From the NCBI GenBank assembly GCA_018873245.2, contig JAEMBT020000003.1, positions 5,103,843 to 5,167,842 on the forward strand: DNA of 64,000 nucleotides, written 5' to 3'. The DNA comes from Archegozetes longisetosus (taxonomy: Eukaryota; Arthropoda; Arachnida; Sarcoptiformes; Trhypochthoniidae). Both the position numbers and the translations under genes were made by a program. The notes beneath the pieces were generated by a model. The model searched no databases. It was not told the DNA's origin and worked only from the letters and a program-made list of their open reading frames with translations. Below are positions 1 to 12,805 of the stretch, piece by piece; the stretch's first letter is position 1; every line of letters begins with the position of its first letter.

Positions 1-872
1 CATTTGAAACTAAATGTTTAACTCAGTATATCTTTGAATTTGTACTGGTATTTAATATGAGGTTCGTTTAATTTAGTTTAATTACGATTAACTAATATTA
101 TACACTTACCGGTAATTGTGTTAATTTAACAGTCAACTTATGTTTAATTTCAATTTTAGTTCAGTTGTGATTAGATTATCAGAGTGTAGGTTTATATCAT
201 GTCATGTTGTATTAAAAGTGTTATATCAGTCAAATTTTTCCCGTCTTCAAATATTATAGTTCAAAACCATTTCAACAACTTAGCCAATTATGACATACTG
301 TACCTGTTCTTCATCTACTCATGTCAGGACTTCACTAAACTCCAGTGAATATTAGTTCAAGTTCGGGAAAAATTTTTCTGAAAGTTGAAAATTTTACTAA
401 TAGTTGACTGCTTTTCAATTCGTGAAAAGTATTTAATATGAATAATTTAATTATTAACCTCGAAGTATTGACGATTGTTAAAAGTTAAGTCATGTCGAGA
501 GATACGTGAATTTTGCTTCGGGTATAAAGTTGTGGTATTGTTATTTAATTTATATTTTAGCACACATTCAAATAATTATGTGCCTATCGATAGTAGCAGA
601 AAGTATTTATTATTAATAACTTAAAAATTTATTTAAACTTAATATAATGTCTCAGAGTCTGAATAAACGCTGAATTATTTAACGAATTAACTGAATTTTT
701 AATCAATCTATAAGTTTTGATTTATTGACTTTTAAATTGTTTTAATATAAAACAGATATTAATTGAATATTGAGATTGACTTAATAGAAGGCACATTACT
801 ATCAGGTTGTGATTAAACTTAATATCAGCAAAAATCAAATCTAAGTGTTAAAGTTCGGACCATTCTATGAGA
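1..872. other. AT-rich intergenic stretch
   Basis: No open frame or repeat that I can support. It lies 3' of the NEP1R1-like gene, so it should hold that gene's 3' UTR and polyadenylation signal on the minus strand. Confidence 0.5.
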
Positions 873-1231
873 TTATGAAGAGGTAGTCGTTGGCCGAGGT
901 TTCAGTATGAGTCTTCCGCTATCATCACATGACATGTTAAAGTCAGTCAAGACTTGCCTGACTCTAGATACAATGATCTGAGGCGTGACTACTTTTCGAT
1001 GGATACCAATGAGGAATAGAATAAGTAAAATAATACAATTAAACGTGAAGAACAAATGGTTCATTAATGACTGAAAGAAAGACACGTGCGATGTCATCGG
1101 ATCAAAAAGCCATTGATAGGCACCAATTGTCGTGCAAATCGACGATATGATTAGAATAATTCTCCATTTTTTGGTTTGTGGCTGAAGACAGCTGATCACT
1201 TCCGTTAGACGTCTCTCAAAGGCCTTCAGAT
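873..1231 (-). CDS. NEP1R1: NEP1R1 (TMEM188)-like nuclear envelope phosphatase regulatory subunit, last exon
   Basis: This exon encodes about 118 residues aligning almost throughout with vertebrate NEP1R1. The start reads [12 protein letters not shown], then CLQP, two hydrophobic membrane segments, and a C-terminal [15 protein letters not shown] block that is a family hallmark. In known systems NEP1R1 binds and stabilises the CTDNEP1/Dullard phosphatase at the ER and nuclear envelope, which activates lipin and so controls phospholipid synthesis and membrane supply. The exon opens at a plausible acceptor (AG at 1232-1233) in phase 1, the split codon giving D or N. The family's first eight or so residues must therefore come from an upstream exon I could not fix. 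An internal GTG at 1199 is not the start, because homology continues upstream of it. Confidence 0.9.
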
Positions 1232-1306
1232 CTGTTTATATAATACAGAGGTTAGAGTTGTATGTATTAATACTAATCTTATGTTAATATCAGTTATCAC
1301 TTATTT

Positions 1307-2279
<973 letters not shown>

Positions 2280-2453
2280 CATAATTGAATGATTATTTAT
2301 AAGAAATGAGCATTTTTTCAAACAGTCATTTCTTTATTGGTTAGATGTAAGATTATCTCAATTGAAGGTCAAATAAATTTTGATAAAAGGCTTATGTTAG
2401 AAATTTATTGGTATTATCTCATTTATTTGTATGTTAACGTGAATGAATCAATG

Positions 2454-3518
2454 TTAATTTGATGAACAGCTGCTGCACCGATTTGAAATCCAATTTTCGT
2501 TGTTTTGTTGCATAACTTTGCTGTTAATTGTGTTTTCCAAATGTTGGCCCAAGTAATCGAATTGATCAGTCTTTGCATTGGAAGAGATGTTTTTATATGA
2601 TTATTAGTTTAATGATTATAAGTGGTGAATTTTGGAAGTGACTCACTTTCTGTTGCCAATGCATATTAATTAGATTAGCGATTTCTAGAAATACTTCTTG
2701 TATATTGACATTAGATTTACAGCTGCACTCATAAAAGGGAATATTATATGTTTCTGCCATCTTTCGTCCCTCCTCTTCGTCTACCACTCTCTGTGTTTGT
2801 GCATCGCTTTTATTACCAACTAATATCTTCACCACATCAGGTGATGCGTTCTTCAGCATAATAATCATAAAGTTTAATAATTTATAGTCATAACTTTATT
2901 CATTTTGTGTATGTTTTGTCATTGAATACCTCTTCGATGTTTCTGAACCAGTAGGGGATATGTTTGAATGACTCGATGTTTGTCACGTCGTACATGATTA
3001 TTATTCCCTTAAATATATTCAATGAGATAAAATAAACTTAAAATGATCGACTCATCTATTTAATACCATCGCTCCTCTATAATAAGCTGTCGTTAATGTT
3101 CTGAATCTTTCCTGTCCAGCCGTATCCCTATTATAAATTGCAAAATATTAATATTTTCACTTTTAAAACTATTGATACCTGAAATTATTTTTCAATATGT
3201 TATTCATATTTACCATATTTGTAACTTTACGGGCATATCATCTAATTTGATTAGTTTTTGCTTAAAATCGATGCCTCATTTGAATAGAAAAAATAAGTCA
3301 TTATTTTAAGCTTAATTTAGTAGTCATTCTTTATTATCTCTAAATATAAATCAGTTTTATTCAATTAAATATGAATACAGAAGTTTACCGATTGTTGAGA
3401 TATATCCTTCACAAAAGCTTTCATCACAAAATCTGTGAACAATACAAGTTTTTCCAACATTACTGTCTCCCAAAACTAATATTTTGAATATCGTTCCGCT
3501 TTTATCCATTTGTGCCAT
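2454..3518 (-). CDS. Rab family small GTPase, Rab15/Rab8/Rab10-like
   Basis: Six exons on the minus strand: 3389-3518, 3214-3274, 3067-3127, 2930-3007, 2647-2850 and 2454-2570. They sum to 651 nt, 216 residues. Visible motifs are P-loop GDSNVGKT, switch [18 protein letters not shown] in switch II, GNKSD for guanine specificity and a variant ECSCKS in place of the usual ETSAK. Rabs cycle between GDP and GTP and recruit tethers and motors to membranes. [15 protein letters not shown] places it in the Rab8/10/13/15 branch, and [14 protein letters not shown] is nearest Rab15. The terminal exon was chosen because it restores the frame after HWQQK and supplies cysteines, ending RCSSCSSN. Its 3' end faces the HINT gene (convergent). 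The exact subfamily is uncertain. Confidence 0.9.
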
Positions 3519-3881
3519 TTATCGATCATAAAGATAATAAAACTGAAAATATTATGATCCTCACCAACTTTTAAGGTAATTTCAAACAAACATAGGATTA
3601 TTTTAGCAGTATATGTGTGAGTAATACAAACTAAGTTATATTTAGAAAATAAAAAGTTACAACATATTAATACTGTACAAAAAGCTCTGATTTATTGATC
3701 AGTCCGAGCAAACAGAACTGCGCAAACAGAGTGAATCAAAATCACTATTTTGCAGATCTTGACTTATGGTTGATTTAAATTAGAATTTTTCTATAAAATA
3801 CTGACAATAAAGTCTACAATGAAAGACAAACAGATGTTAGCATTTCAATCAAATCGAGGCAAACAAATAACACAAACTTAC

Positions 3882-3987
3882 TGTTGGAAAACATCTCTTC
3901 AAAAGCCTCTTCACTGCAAAGCAATGCCACATAAACAGATGTCAACTCATTATATAGTGTAGCAAAGAATGATCTTTCGCATAAAAC
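3882..3987 (-). CDS. Orphan candidate exon, unknown product
   Basis: A 106 nt open segment is bounded by a good acceptor (ATATTTCAG) and a consensus donor (GTAAGT) on the minus strand. It encodes 35 residues starting VLCERSFFATLYNEL and rich in acidic and aromatic residues near its end. I do not recognise the family and could not find partner exons on either side. It may be a real internal exon of a gene running from higher coordinates, or a chance open frame; 82 codons are open around it. Confidence 0.25.
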
Positions 3988-4062
3988 CTGAAATATGTTG
4001 CGGAAAGTTATATGAGTTCTTCGATACAAGAATGGAGTGATTCTTTTGACATAGTAGAGCAC

Positions 4063-7000
4063 GATCTATCTCTCATGTTTAGAATTCAATGCAGCGCTTG
4101 ATTCGATCTGAAAATTTTATACGTCTAAGCAAACCGCTCTATGTAAGAGTGGTACACTTAAAATCTCAGTAATATTTGAAAGCAGCCAGAAGTGATGCGT
4201 TGTCATCTAATATTTTTTTTATCAGACCTTAAGATGCTGGATTTTAAGAAACTTATTTCGTATTCTATATAGTAATTTAAAAATATCAAGGTAGCCAACA
4301 AATCGACACATAGCCTTTCCCGTTACTGTCCAGAATTAAGTTTTTTAGTGAAAATGTGTGAATAATAATGATTTAGTTCAGATATGGAAAATCTTTTGCT
4401 TAAATCTTGAACTAAATTTTTCAGTTTGATTCTTAGTTGTCCGAAAAGTGATAAGCTTACTATTTTGGTTAATTGTTTCGATGTTTAATTTGGTGTATGA
4501 AAATTTTGTAGAATATTAAAGTAAAATATTCTTTCTATTAGAAAACAAGATACCAAATAAAATATCTTGATTACTGAGTTTATTATACATGATAATTATT
4601 TTGTTGAGTCGAGTCGTAGATTTGATTTGATTTTGTGACTCAATCTGTAAGTTGATCTAATTGACTAAAAATGATTCGCAAATTTAATAATAAATGACAT
4701 ATTGATTTTACGAAACTTCGTAATGTTGTATTAGACCTCAATTTAGATTTAATTTCATTTCGATTTATTGATTCTCATTTTTTTCAAAAGTATACTTCTT
4801 TGAAATATAATCTTTTAAATTTTGGTTGTGGAGGTCAGTCAATAAGTTTTCTGTCTATAATACATTGACCACAGTATGGTATGCGACAAAAAATTGACAA
4901 AAATTTGTACACATAAAATTTGATAAATATATTTAGGTGAACCTAATTATTGTCAAATGATAGCACTTGCTCTTGTATTTAAAAATTATTATATTACAAA
5001 GAAATTTTCACTGCTTCATAGGTCACGGTAATAAAAATTTTAATACGCGAACATTGTATCAATAAAAGAATTTACATCAAAATTTCAAAAAATTAATGCT
5101 ACTATTCTCCAATAGTTCTTTAGTCCATTTAATATAACGTTTGCATCAAAACAGGCATAGTTAAAATTATTTAAATCAAAATTTTAAGTTCTATATCACA
5201 ATTAGAGCTAACTCCACAGTAAATATGACTTCAAAATTTCGGATGTTCATAGATTTTAGACGTTCTCCATATACTGTTGTTAGCTTTTATAAGTTTTTAA
5301 AGATTTAAATTTTTCATAATATCAGACTGAGTAAATTAAAGTGTTGATTAAGCTAAAACTATACTACTATCAAAAAATTTTCAGTCTGACTTGCAAATTT
5401 ATCATTAATTAACTTTAAAAGTAGTGCTAAGTTCTAAACTTTTTGAAGCAAAAGTTTTAAATTCAAATATATATTATAATTGATAAACCTTCTACATATA
5501 TAATCAAGAACCAGGTAAATATTATAATTAAGAAAAAATTAAGGTTAAAATACTTATAAAACTTTTGCCAATTTTTTCATATGCCATATATAAGAGGTCG
5601 AAAACACACTAACTAACCTATATGATGCTTTATGTTTACTGCTCAATTCATTTATCAGTGATTGTCTGCAACAACTACAGTGTACCTGATTAACTTATAA
5701 AAATATATAGTAATGAGGAATGATGCGTTTTTATGTGTAAATAACTATCTCTCAATCAAATATAACATAATAAGATTCTTTCTTAATTATTTTTTGGTAA
5801 AATAGGAAATAAAAATTAGAAACTGACTTGAAACAACGCACATCACCGAGAGGATGACATGGTAGCTGTAATTTCGTCGGCACCATGCATGCTTTTATAG
5901 TCACTTGATGTACCTAATTATTAGGCGCATGCAAAATTGCTTTATTTGCACTTGAAAGTGCCAAATAAATCACGAGCATTGATTTTGTACGTAAATGCTT
6001 TAACTTTTGAACTATAAGACCATTACAGCAAATGTAAAATTGGGTAAACGAAGATCTGTTTGTCATTCATATTAAGTTATAAGATAAATGTACTTTCGCT
6101 ATGGTTTTCTGACAATTTCAACTGAAATGCTTCAAGTAGCTCACTAATGATCCGTAAAAACAAATCTCGTTATAATTTACATTATAATCAGCTGATTGAG
6201 CTTAAGTTGAGAACGCATTGTATTGAAGGCAGTTGAAACCCATTTATTCCACTAAAAACTGCTTTTGATTTATCAATAGAAGAGACAAAAGAAATTATCA
6301 GCACCTAGTACATTGTTTGGAAAGGATTATGTACTTGAGTGATTAGTAACGTTTTACCTGCTCGTGATTTACAACATTGATTTGAGTTATCAAAATTAAT
6401 CAATAATTATTTTTGGATTCATCGAAATATGTTAGTCATAATTCTATATTGCATTGGTAAAGCTGTTTCTAACCTGTTTTAGTTTATTTTTAAATCTAGT
6501 AAAAAACATTGTAGATAACCTTTATGCAGTAATAAACATTACGTCCGATGCCTTAACTTTGATAGTCAGTTAAAAAACATGATAGGTATTAATAAGTGTC
6601 ATTGAATTACATGCAAAACACTTATTAATGAGATAAGGCATATCAACTTATCATTTACTGTACAATAATTCTGATATTTGTCTCAGAATTTAGTTTTACA
6701 AAATCTCTTTTCTTCTTATTCTCCTCCTTCTCGTGACGTTTTCGTGATGTGGGGTCGCGGAGTATATGAAAGCTTAATTAATTATAGTCATTAGGCTTAA
6801 GTCTTTTACGATTAAGAGAGGAATTATATCAGCCCTAGAATATACTATGACCAGCCTCTTTGCTCTCATCTCTTTCTGAATAGTTGTTATGAGAACCAAT
6901 TCAATTCAGTTAATAATAATGATAATTGGGATCTCGAATTGAAATTTTGCTTGAATTAATCCGTGTAAGAAAATCTGAATACTTCATACTACATATGCAT

Positions 7001-8547
7001 ATCAGGAAAAGCTTGAATACTGCCTCGACTCTTATTCGAAACATTAATTAAAACTAATGTTCGTATTCATATTATGATACTTGAGCAATAAAGTACTTGA
7101 TATCTTGGATAGGCCTTTAGACTTACTACTATTTGCCCATTAAGATAACATATTTTTATTAAAACTTTATGGCAAACCTAAACACAGCAAAACCTGTCCA
7201 AATTTCACATGTAGTTAAATGCTCTTAAAATTCAACGCCATTAATCAGTGTTTTTCTATGGCATTTTTGCATTGTCTTTAAACCACTTAAGTGCGTATTA
7301 GAAAGGTTTTACTGTATCATCAACGTATTCTAGATATTTACTGATGATTATGCAATCTTCAGCTTTCAGATATGGCAAGAAATACTTCTGAATTAGCAAT
7401 AAAGCACTTGAAGACAAGATTAAATAAAGAGTTCTTCAATGAAAAGCAGAATTTAAAATAAAAAATTCATAAATGCAGTTTGAAATGAAAGTTTATTCAA
7501 GCGAAGAATGATCAAATAGAATATTCTTAACGAGAAGTATGACGAACCCTATGAGTTCAACAACAGTAATCTTTATTATTGAGATGTTCTTTGTTTGAAT
7601 TTAGCTTAAAATGAACTGTTTTTCCATTATAGACAAATGCGTTTCAGAAATATCTAATGTTAATAAAACATTATTAAATTCAGTAATTTGCACGAATCAA
7701 AGTAAGTTGCAGTTCAGGAAATTTATTTTTACGATTTTGTATCCGCTCACGGTTATCTGATGTTTGCACAGTTTATTACAAAATTTTAAGGCGAGAATAA
7801 AATTACTCATCGAATCAAAGGTTAACGATTGTTGTTGTCAAGTGGACTAAGTTTGCAAATGATGTATCATTAATTTGATGTACAATTATTTGACTTGAAA
7901 TGTGAGTCAATTTGCATTAAAAGCTATGTCAAAGTTTTCATTTCTTGGATTGATCGAATGATTCTTCAAATAGATATTAGGGTAATTGCAAGCTCTAGTT
8001 ATTGCAAAATTGCAACCAATATCAGGAGATTTCTAATCAATCAAAACAATGCGAGAGATGATTATGTTTTACGCAAGAATTTATCAAATTCGGGTCTAAT
8101 GCTATTTAATCGCTAATTCAATCTTTTGAAAGCTGGATATCATAGGAATCTATTGCGAGTCACTGTAAAGGGCAATAGTGCATAAGAAGGTTATGGATTG
8201 TCTTCTAATGCACCAAATATTGGAAACGTTCTGATTATTGTCTATGTTAGAATCTGCGAATCGGTGTTAGGCATTAGAGGCAGTAAACCAAGTGAACTAA
8301 ATGTAATATGCATAAATGCAATACAAGTTAATGATGAAGCGATTTAAAGTATATTACTTAAGTGCGCATTAGTATAAAATAGCAGTTGAAGTAATTATTT
8401 GAAGATCCCTTTTGAGGTCGATATTGGAGTTGAGCAGAGGTCTGGTGTTTGACGTCATGGTTGGTATATTTATAGTTTGGTTAAATCTAGAGGCTGTTCA
8501 CAAAATCTCGTCAGTATCGCATTGAATCCCTCAGAGTTGGGTTCGGT
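4063..8547. other. Long AT-rich non-coding stretch upstream of antizyme
   Basis: No gene I can support. It contains one copy of the CAGTAAAACCTG MITE family near 7.2 kb, a short perfect-looking hairpin around 5941-5969 (arms TTTATTTGCACTT and AAGTGC-AAATAAA), and scattered AT-rich sequence. A 73-codon frame at 7895-8116 has no recognisable composition or homology. Confidence 0.5.
7185..7314. mobile_element. MITE, TA-flanked CAGTAAAACCTG family, copy 1
   Basis: About 130 bp beginning CAGCAAAACCTGTCC and ending GGTTTTACTG as an imperfect inverted repeat. An internal AAACCACTTAAGTGCG segment is shared with the copies at 12.07, 52.5 and 55.06 kb. TA on the right side and CAGT-like termini are typical of Tc1/mariner-derived MITEs. 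No coding capacity. Confidence 0.8.
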
Positions 8548-11500
8548 ATGAACGAACATATTAATACAAGTGATTGTTTAAATTGTCAAACGATTAATAA
8601 TAATTTTTTAATAATGCCTGCTCTTAGTTGTAGTAGTCCTTCTCAATTGAGGTATGTCTTATAATTGTATTTGTTTTTATTTACTTGATTCCTTTCACTT
8701 GTACCACTTATACCCTTTTCTACGCCTGTCACCCACAAAATGGTTGACGATTACATATTTTGAAGGTTAAACATTCCATCAATTCTATGCTTTTTTGTTT
8801 ATGCTCTTCTCATCTCACCTAACGTTACATTTTTTCTTATCATATCTCTCTTATTCTAATTGTTGTTTGTTCTAATTTGACCATTTCCTAAAACTTTCTC
8901 TTTTATTATTTAAACACTTTTCTACTTTTGTGCCTATTTTTTGAGGAAACTCGGAGGCAATTGCCAGAACCTAATGTTTTGCTACGAATAAAAGTGATGA
9001 AAACTTAAATTATGAATAGAGTTTGTTGTTCGCAAAAGAATAGATAACATACAATGAAAGCTAATGATTTGACTTAAATGGATGGAATGTGTTGAGTGGA
9101 AAATTACCGAATGCGCTCAACTGCGAACTAAATGTAGAACTGGTTCTAACAAATAGTGACTTGTTTTCATTAGAAATTAAGATAACTGCCCCATTAGCTA
9201 TTGACTATCTGATTACTTTATGTTTTTCAGAACATTCTCGAAAACTGAAATCGCATTTTTATTTATAATACACTCCAATCAACTCTATCTTCTATTTATA
9301 ATAAATTGTTTACTCCTAAACAAGTTGATTGTATATATTATTGAAATGAGTTCAGTTTTCAATATATTAGACCAAACTAGACTTTAGTCATATTAGTAGA
9401 TAGCAGATGCATAACCAAGTATTATTTATATAACTGTTATTTGAACTGATTTTCACAAATCTTAGCAAATGACAACTTCATATTTAGACCTAATTTCGTC
9501 ATTGAACCAATCACCAATAGTTATTATTGCAGTATAAGCAATGTTTCGAAATTTAGTCTAATCTTGTTTGTTAGTTATCAAACAGTTATCTCTCAAGTAA
9601 CTGATGAGCTCTTATTGCAATCATTTCAAATGTTTTAATTTAATTTGTTTGCTAGTCTTATTCATTTGGTTCTCTTTATCTACTCGTCTACTCGTTGCTT
9701 AGCTTTCAATTTTGTTTACGAGAGTTGAGCAAACCATTTCTTCCATATTTAATTAAATCTTAGTTTTATTTTATTCGCGTTTTTAGTCTAGATCAGTTTT
9801 GTGTGCAATGAGTCGTTTCAAAACAAATTTCTCATAAAAGCATTTTAGTTGCGAACCTTCGCGTCATTTTGAAGACTTTTCAAATAGTCAAATAAGGGTC
9901 AGATTTGTCAGACATCAAACACATTTGTTTGGCTCAATTAGTTGAACGAAAGTCAACTCAATGTTGAGCGAATTTAATCATCAATTTTAAGCTTTTAAAC
10001 CATTGCAAAAGAAATAAGCATGAGAAGCTTAGACTTTGTGTTTATCATTTCTTAGTGATATATTAAGAAACTTTGTTAATCCAGCAAACCAAATGTTACA
10101 GGATTTAAAATTGATTTAGAATGATTTTGACGCCTACTTTGTTTTAGATCTAAAAGCGCATACTTTGCGTTCTTACTCCAAATAACGTGACCAACCATTA
10201 GAGCTAAAGTTTGATAACATTTATCAACTTATTGATTTCATTTTGAACAACTAGTTATATACACATTGCAGAGTACGACAATAACTTTTCAGTTGATAAC
10301 GTTCATTAGCTGAGCGAATATCCAGTTAACTTGATACTCTATCAAATCTTAGCTCTTAACTTGCTATCGATTCATAGTTTTGTAATATTAGATCGATTTC
10401 TCTTTTCGCAATACTATTGCTTCATAAGATAACGTTTTCTTCCACATTAAGTCTAATTGCATATAAAGCCTTTGTTAACATTTGTTGACATTATATCGAT
10501 TTACCGATACATTTTCTCTTTCTTATTCCGCCTCAAATATGTAGAGACGATTGAAACTAGACACTAAGCGGTTTTATATAATCTCCACTAAAAATTGTCT
10601 AATCTATCAGTAAACATCTAATCTAATAGTTTAATAGTTGCCTTTAAATTGAAGCTCAAAGTCCAGTTAAGTGTTTTTTGTCTGATCAAAACTTATCAGT
10701 TGTACTCAATTGATTGCAAACACTTCGGTAATCCAATAATAATTGTAATAATTATGGTCTTAAACTACGGTTCAATTATTCTGACCCAAACTCAGTTTAT
10801 TTTGCTTCTCATCAATGTTTTGGCTCATTTAATAGTTAATCATTCTACTGAACATCAGATTGGAGTGAACCCAAAGCATTTGTTTATTATGGTTGAATGT
10901 ATTTAACGAGTTTATCAATTTGATAGTTTATGCTTAAGCACTTCATTAGATTATAGACTATTTGAAAACTGTTTTTACGCTTGTGCTCAATTTGATTTGC
11001 TATGAAACCCAATCGATATTAGGTAAAAGCTTTATCTTCAGACATAGACTTGGGTGTATTTTTTTCTAAATATTCAACATTTGGATGAGTCCTTCAATAT
11101 AAACTTGTAGTGCAGTATAAGAGGTATATGAGAAAGAAAGCCAATATCTAAATATAATCGTCTTATGACTGATGTATTGCGCAAACACTGAACTTGTTTT
11201 GCATTTTATTTTCTCTTTATACTCTAATATAAAATTTTGGCTTGTATGCAACTATTTTCTAATTTCAATTCTTCAGTATATTCCATCAGATTTCACAATG
11301 AAGTTCTCATTAACCTTGAAATTCATTTATGTCTATGAATCATGTCCGAGTGTATGAATTATGTAACGCATTAAAAGAGAGTACTTTTATATAACATGAG
11401 ATCACGAAACTCATTATAGATGACATTTTTGTGTCCAGATACTCCATACTCCATAAAATGTAGCCTAATGGCTATTTTGTTTTTCTTCTAAACCTCTAAT

Positions 11501-12805
11501 TTGCATTCAATTGGCTTGACTTTTATCTCGGCTATTAGTACTGACTCGTCTAGGTAACCACTTTTATTTTCATTGCATTCCAACCAAAATGCTAACAATC
11601 CAAATGTTTGCAAGTGCCACAAAATGAGGTCAAGTTCACTCAACTTAATAGAATATTCTTCAAATCGATACAAGTTAAAATAAATGACCTAAGATCAATT
11701 AAAATGATAACGATAATAGCCCATAAAAGTTATTATAATAGAAAAACAATTGATTGTACCATTTTCAGTTTAATAGTTTTAAGAATTGATTAAATATTTA
11801 ATAGTCAATTATTTCATATTTGATGCTATTGAACAAATGACCCGATCTTAAATCCAGAACCAAGTTTAGTTTATTCACACTTTCAGATTACAACATCGAT
11901 CTTGTTATAAGGGGTAGACTTGATTTTAAAAATCAGAATAATATTGTCTAACAGTTGATTTTACTTTATAGTAGTATTGGTCCTCTACGTCACTATTGTG
12001 TTTCCTTGGGCGCGGGGCCTCTGTGGTAAGTGTTCCTTCTGCTGGCTTTTCATTTGGTTATTCATTACAGTAAAGCCTGTCTGACTTTGACATGCACTTA
12101 TGTGGTTTTTAAGTCTATCGAGAAATGCCATAGAAAAACATGGCTTAATTGTTATTGATTTTTAAAAAGCACTTAACTACATGTTAAAGTTAGACAGCCT
12201 TTACTGTACTAACAGATTAAGCTAATCATTTGTTTTGTTAATCAATAAAATAGGTGCTCCTGATGTCCCCCAATCCACAGCAAATTCAAATATCAATCGT
12301 GTTTCGTCAATATTAACCGTTGAGAGTAATGTCGTGGGCAAATTCAAACCCCCTTCTATTGGAGAACTGACCAAACAGTCGTGCCAACAGGCAATTCGTC
12401 TTACTTTAAATATTACTTTACTGGAAGGCCATCAGGTCAAGTGGGAAGCAATCCTGTGGCGAGAGAATCTGTTCATTCATATTCCTAACGGAATATCTTT
12501 GGACAATTCGAAAGAAGCGTTTATCAGCTTGCTGGAATTCGCTGAAGAGGAGCTCCAATGCATGACAGTTACAGTCTATTTCGATAAGAATAGATCCGAC
12601 AGAAGTCAGTCTCCATTTTGTTGAATTTGAAACTTGGCATTTATATGATGATTCCATTAAACTAACTGTTTATAATCTAATTCTAGATGTTTTGGTGCGT
12701 CTCTTCAACTTTATTGGATTCTCAGTATTGCCACCAAACCACAGTTTTGCTCCGGCGAATGCTTCCGAAGACATGTTGTACATGGCTTACAGTATCTCTG
12801 GTTAA
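8548..12805 (+). CDS. OAZ: Ornithine decarboxylase antizyme, expressed by +1 programmed frameshifting
   Basis: Four coding exons: 8548-8651, 11972-12025, 12254-12604 and 12687-12805, phases consistent. ORF1 has 55 codons, contains the conserved MPALS block and ends GPLWCS followed by TGA, like mammalian OAZ1 (GPRWCS-stop). ORF2, one base forward, gives about 153 residues with the family signatures LLEFAEEEL, VYFDKNRSDR and a terminal MAYSISG in place of the usual MAYTFERE. The predicted fusion is about 208 residues. Antizyme binds ornithine decarboxylase, inhibits it, delivers it to the 26S proteasome without ubiquitin, and blocks polyamine uptake. Rising polyamines stimulate the frameshift, giving feedback. 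The start is the first in-frame ATG; MPAL begins at the second, Met-23, which could also be used. The first intron is 3.3 kb and the second carries a MITE. Confidence 0.95.
8652..11971 (+). other. First intron of antizyme, 3.3 kb
   Basis: Donor GTATGT and acceptor TTTATAG are good. The inside is AT-rich. Short open frames near 10.65 and 11.1-11.8 kb overlap on both strands and look like chance. I see no repeat or RNA gene that I can name. Confidence 0.6.
12068..12206. mobile_element. MITE, CAGTAAAACCTG family, copy 2, in antizyme intron 2
   Basis: This is the best-preserved copy, 139 bp with termini CAGTAAAGCCTGTCTGACTT and its inverted counterpart, flanked by TA on both sides (12066-12067 and 12207-12208). 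The TA duplication and terminal CAGT suggest mobilisation by a Tc1/mariner transposase. It fills most of a 228 bp intron and can fold into a hairpin in the pre-mRNA. Confidence 0.9.
12255..12264 (+). promoter_or_regulatory. Programmed +1 ribosomal frameshift site of antizyme
   Basis: The sequence TGC TCC TGA T is identical to the antizyme shift site conserved across animals. The ribosome reads TCC, slips forward one base at the TGA and continues GAT GTC CCC in ORF2. The stop codon is at 12261-12263. Exon 3 begins only one base before this motif, so the upstream part of the signal is assembled by splicing. Confidence 0.95.

Noticed and set aside
1197-1199. GTG as start of the NEP1R1 protein
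   Set aside because: Clear homology ([11 protein letters not shown]) continues upstream of it in the same frame up to a splice acceptor.
7895-8116. 73-codon plus-strand frame
   Set aside because: No homology, splice context or composition to support it in AT-rich intergenic DNA.
10649-11793. Several 60-85 codon frames in antizyme intron 1
   Set aside because: They overlap each other on both strands and are rich in I, L, N, Y and K, as expected of random AT-rich DNA.
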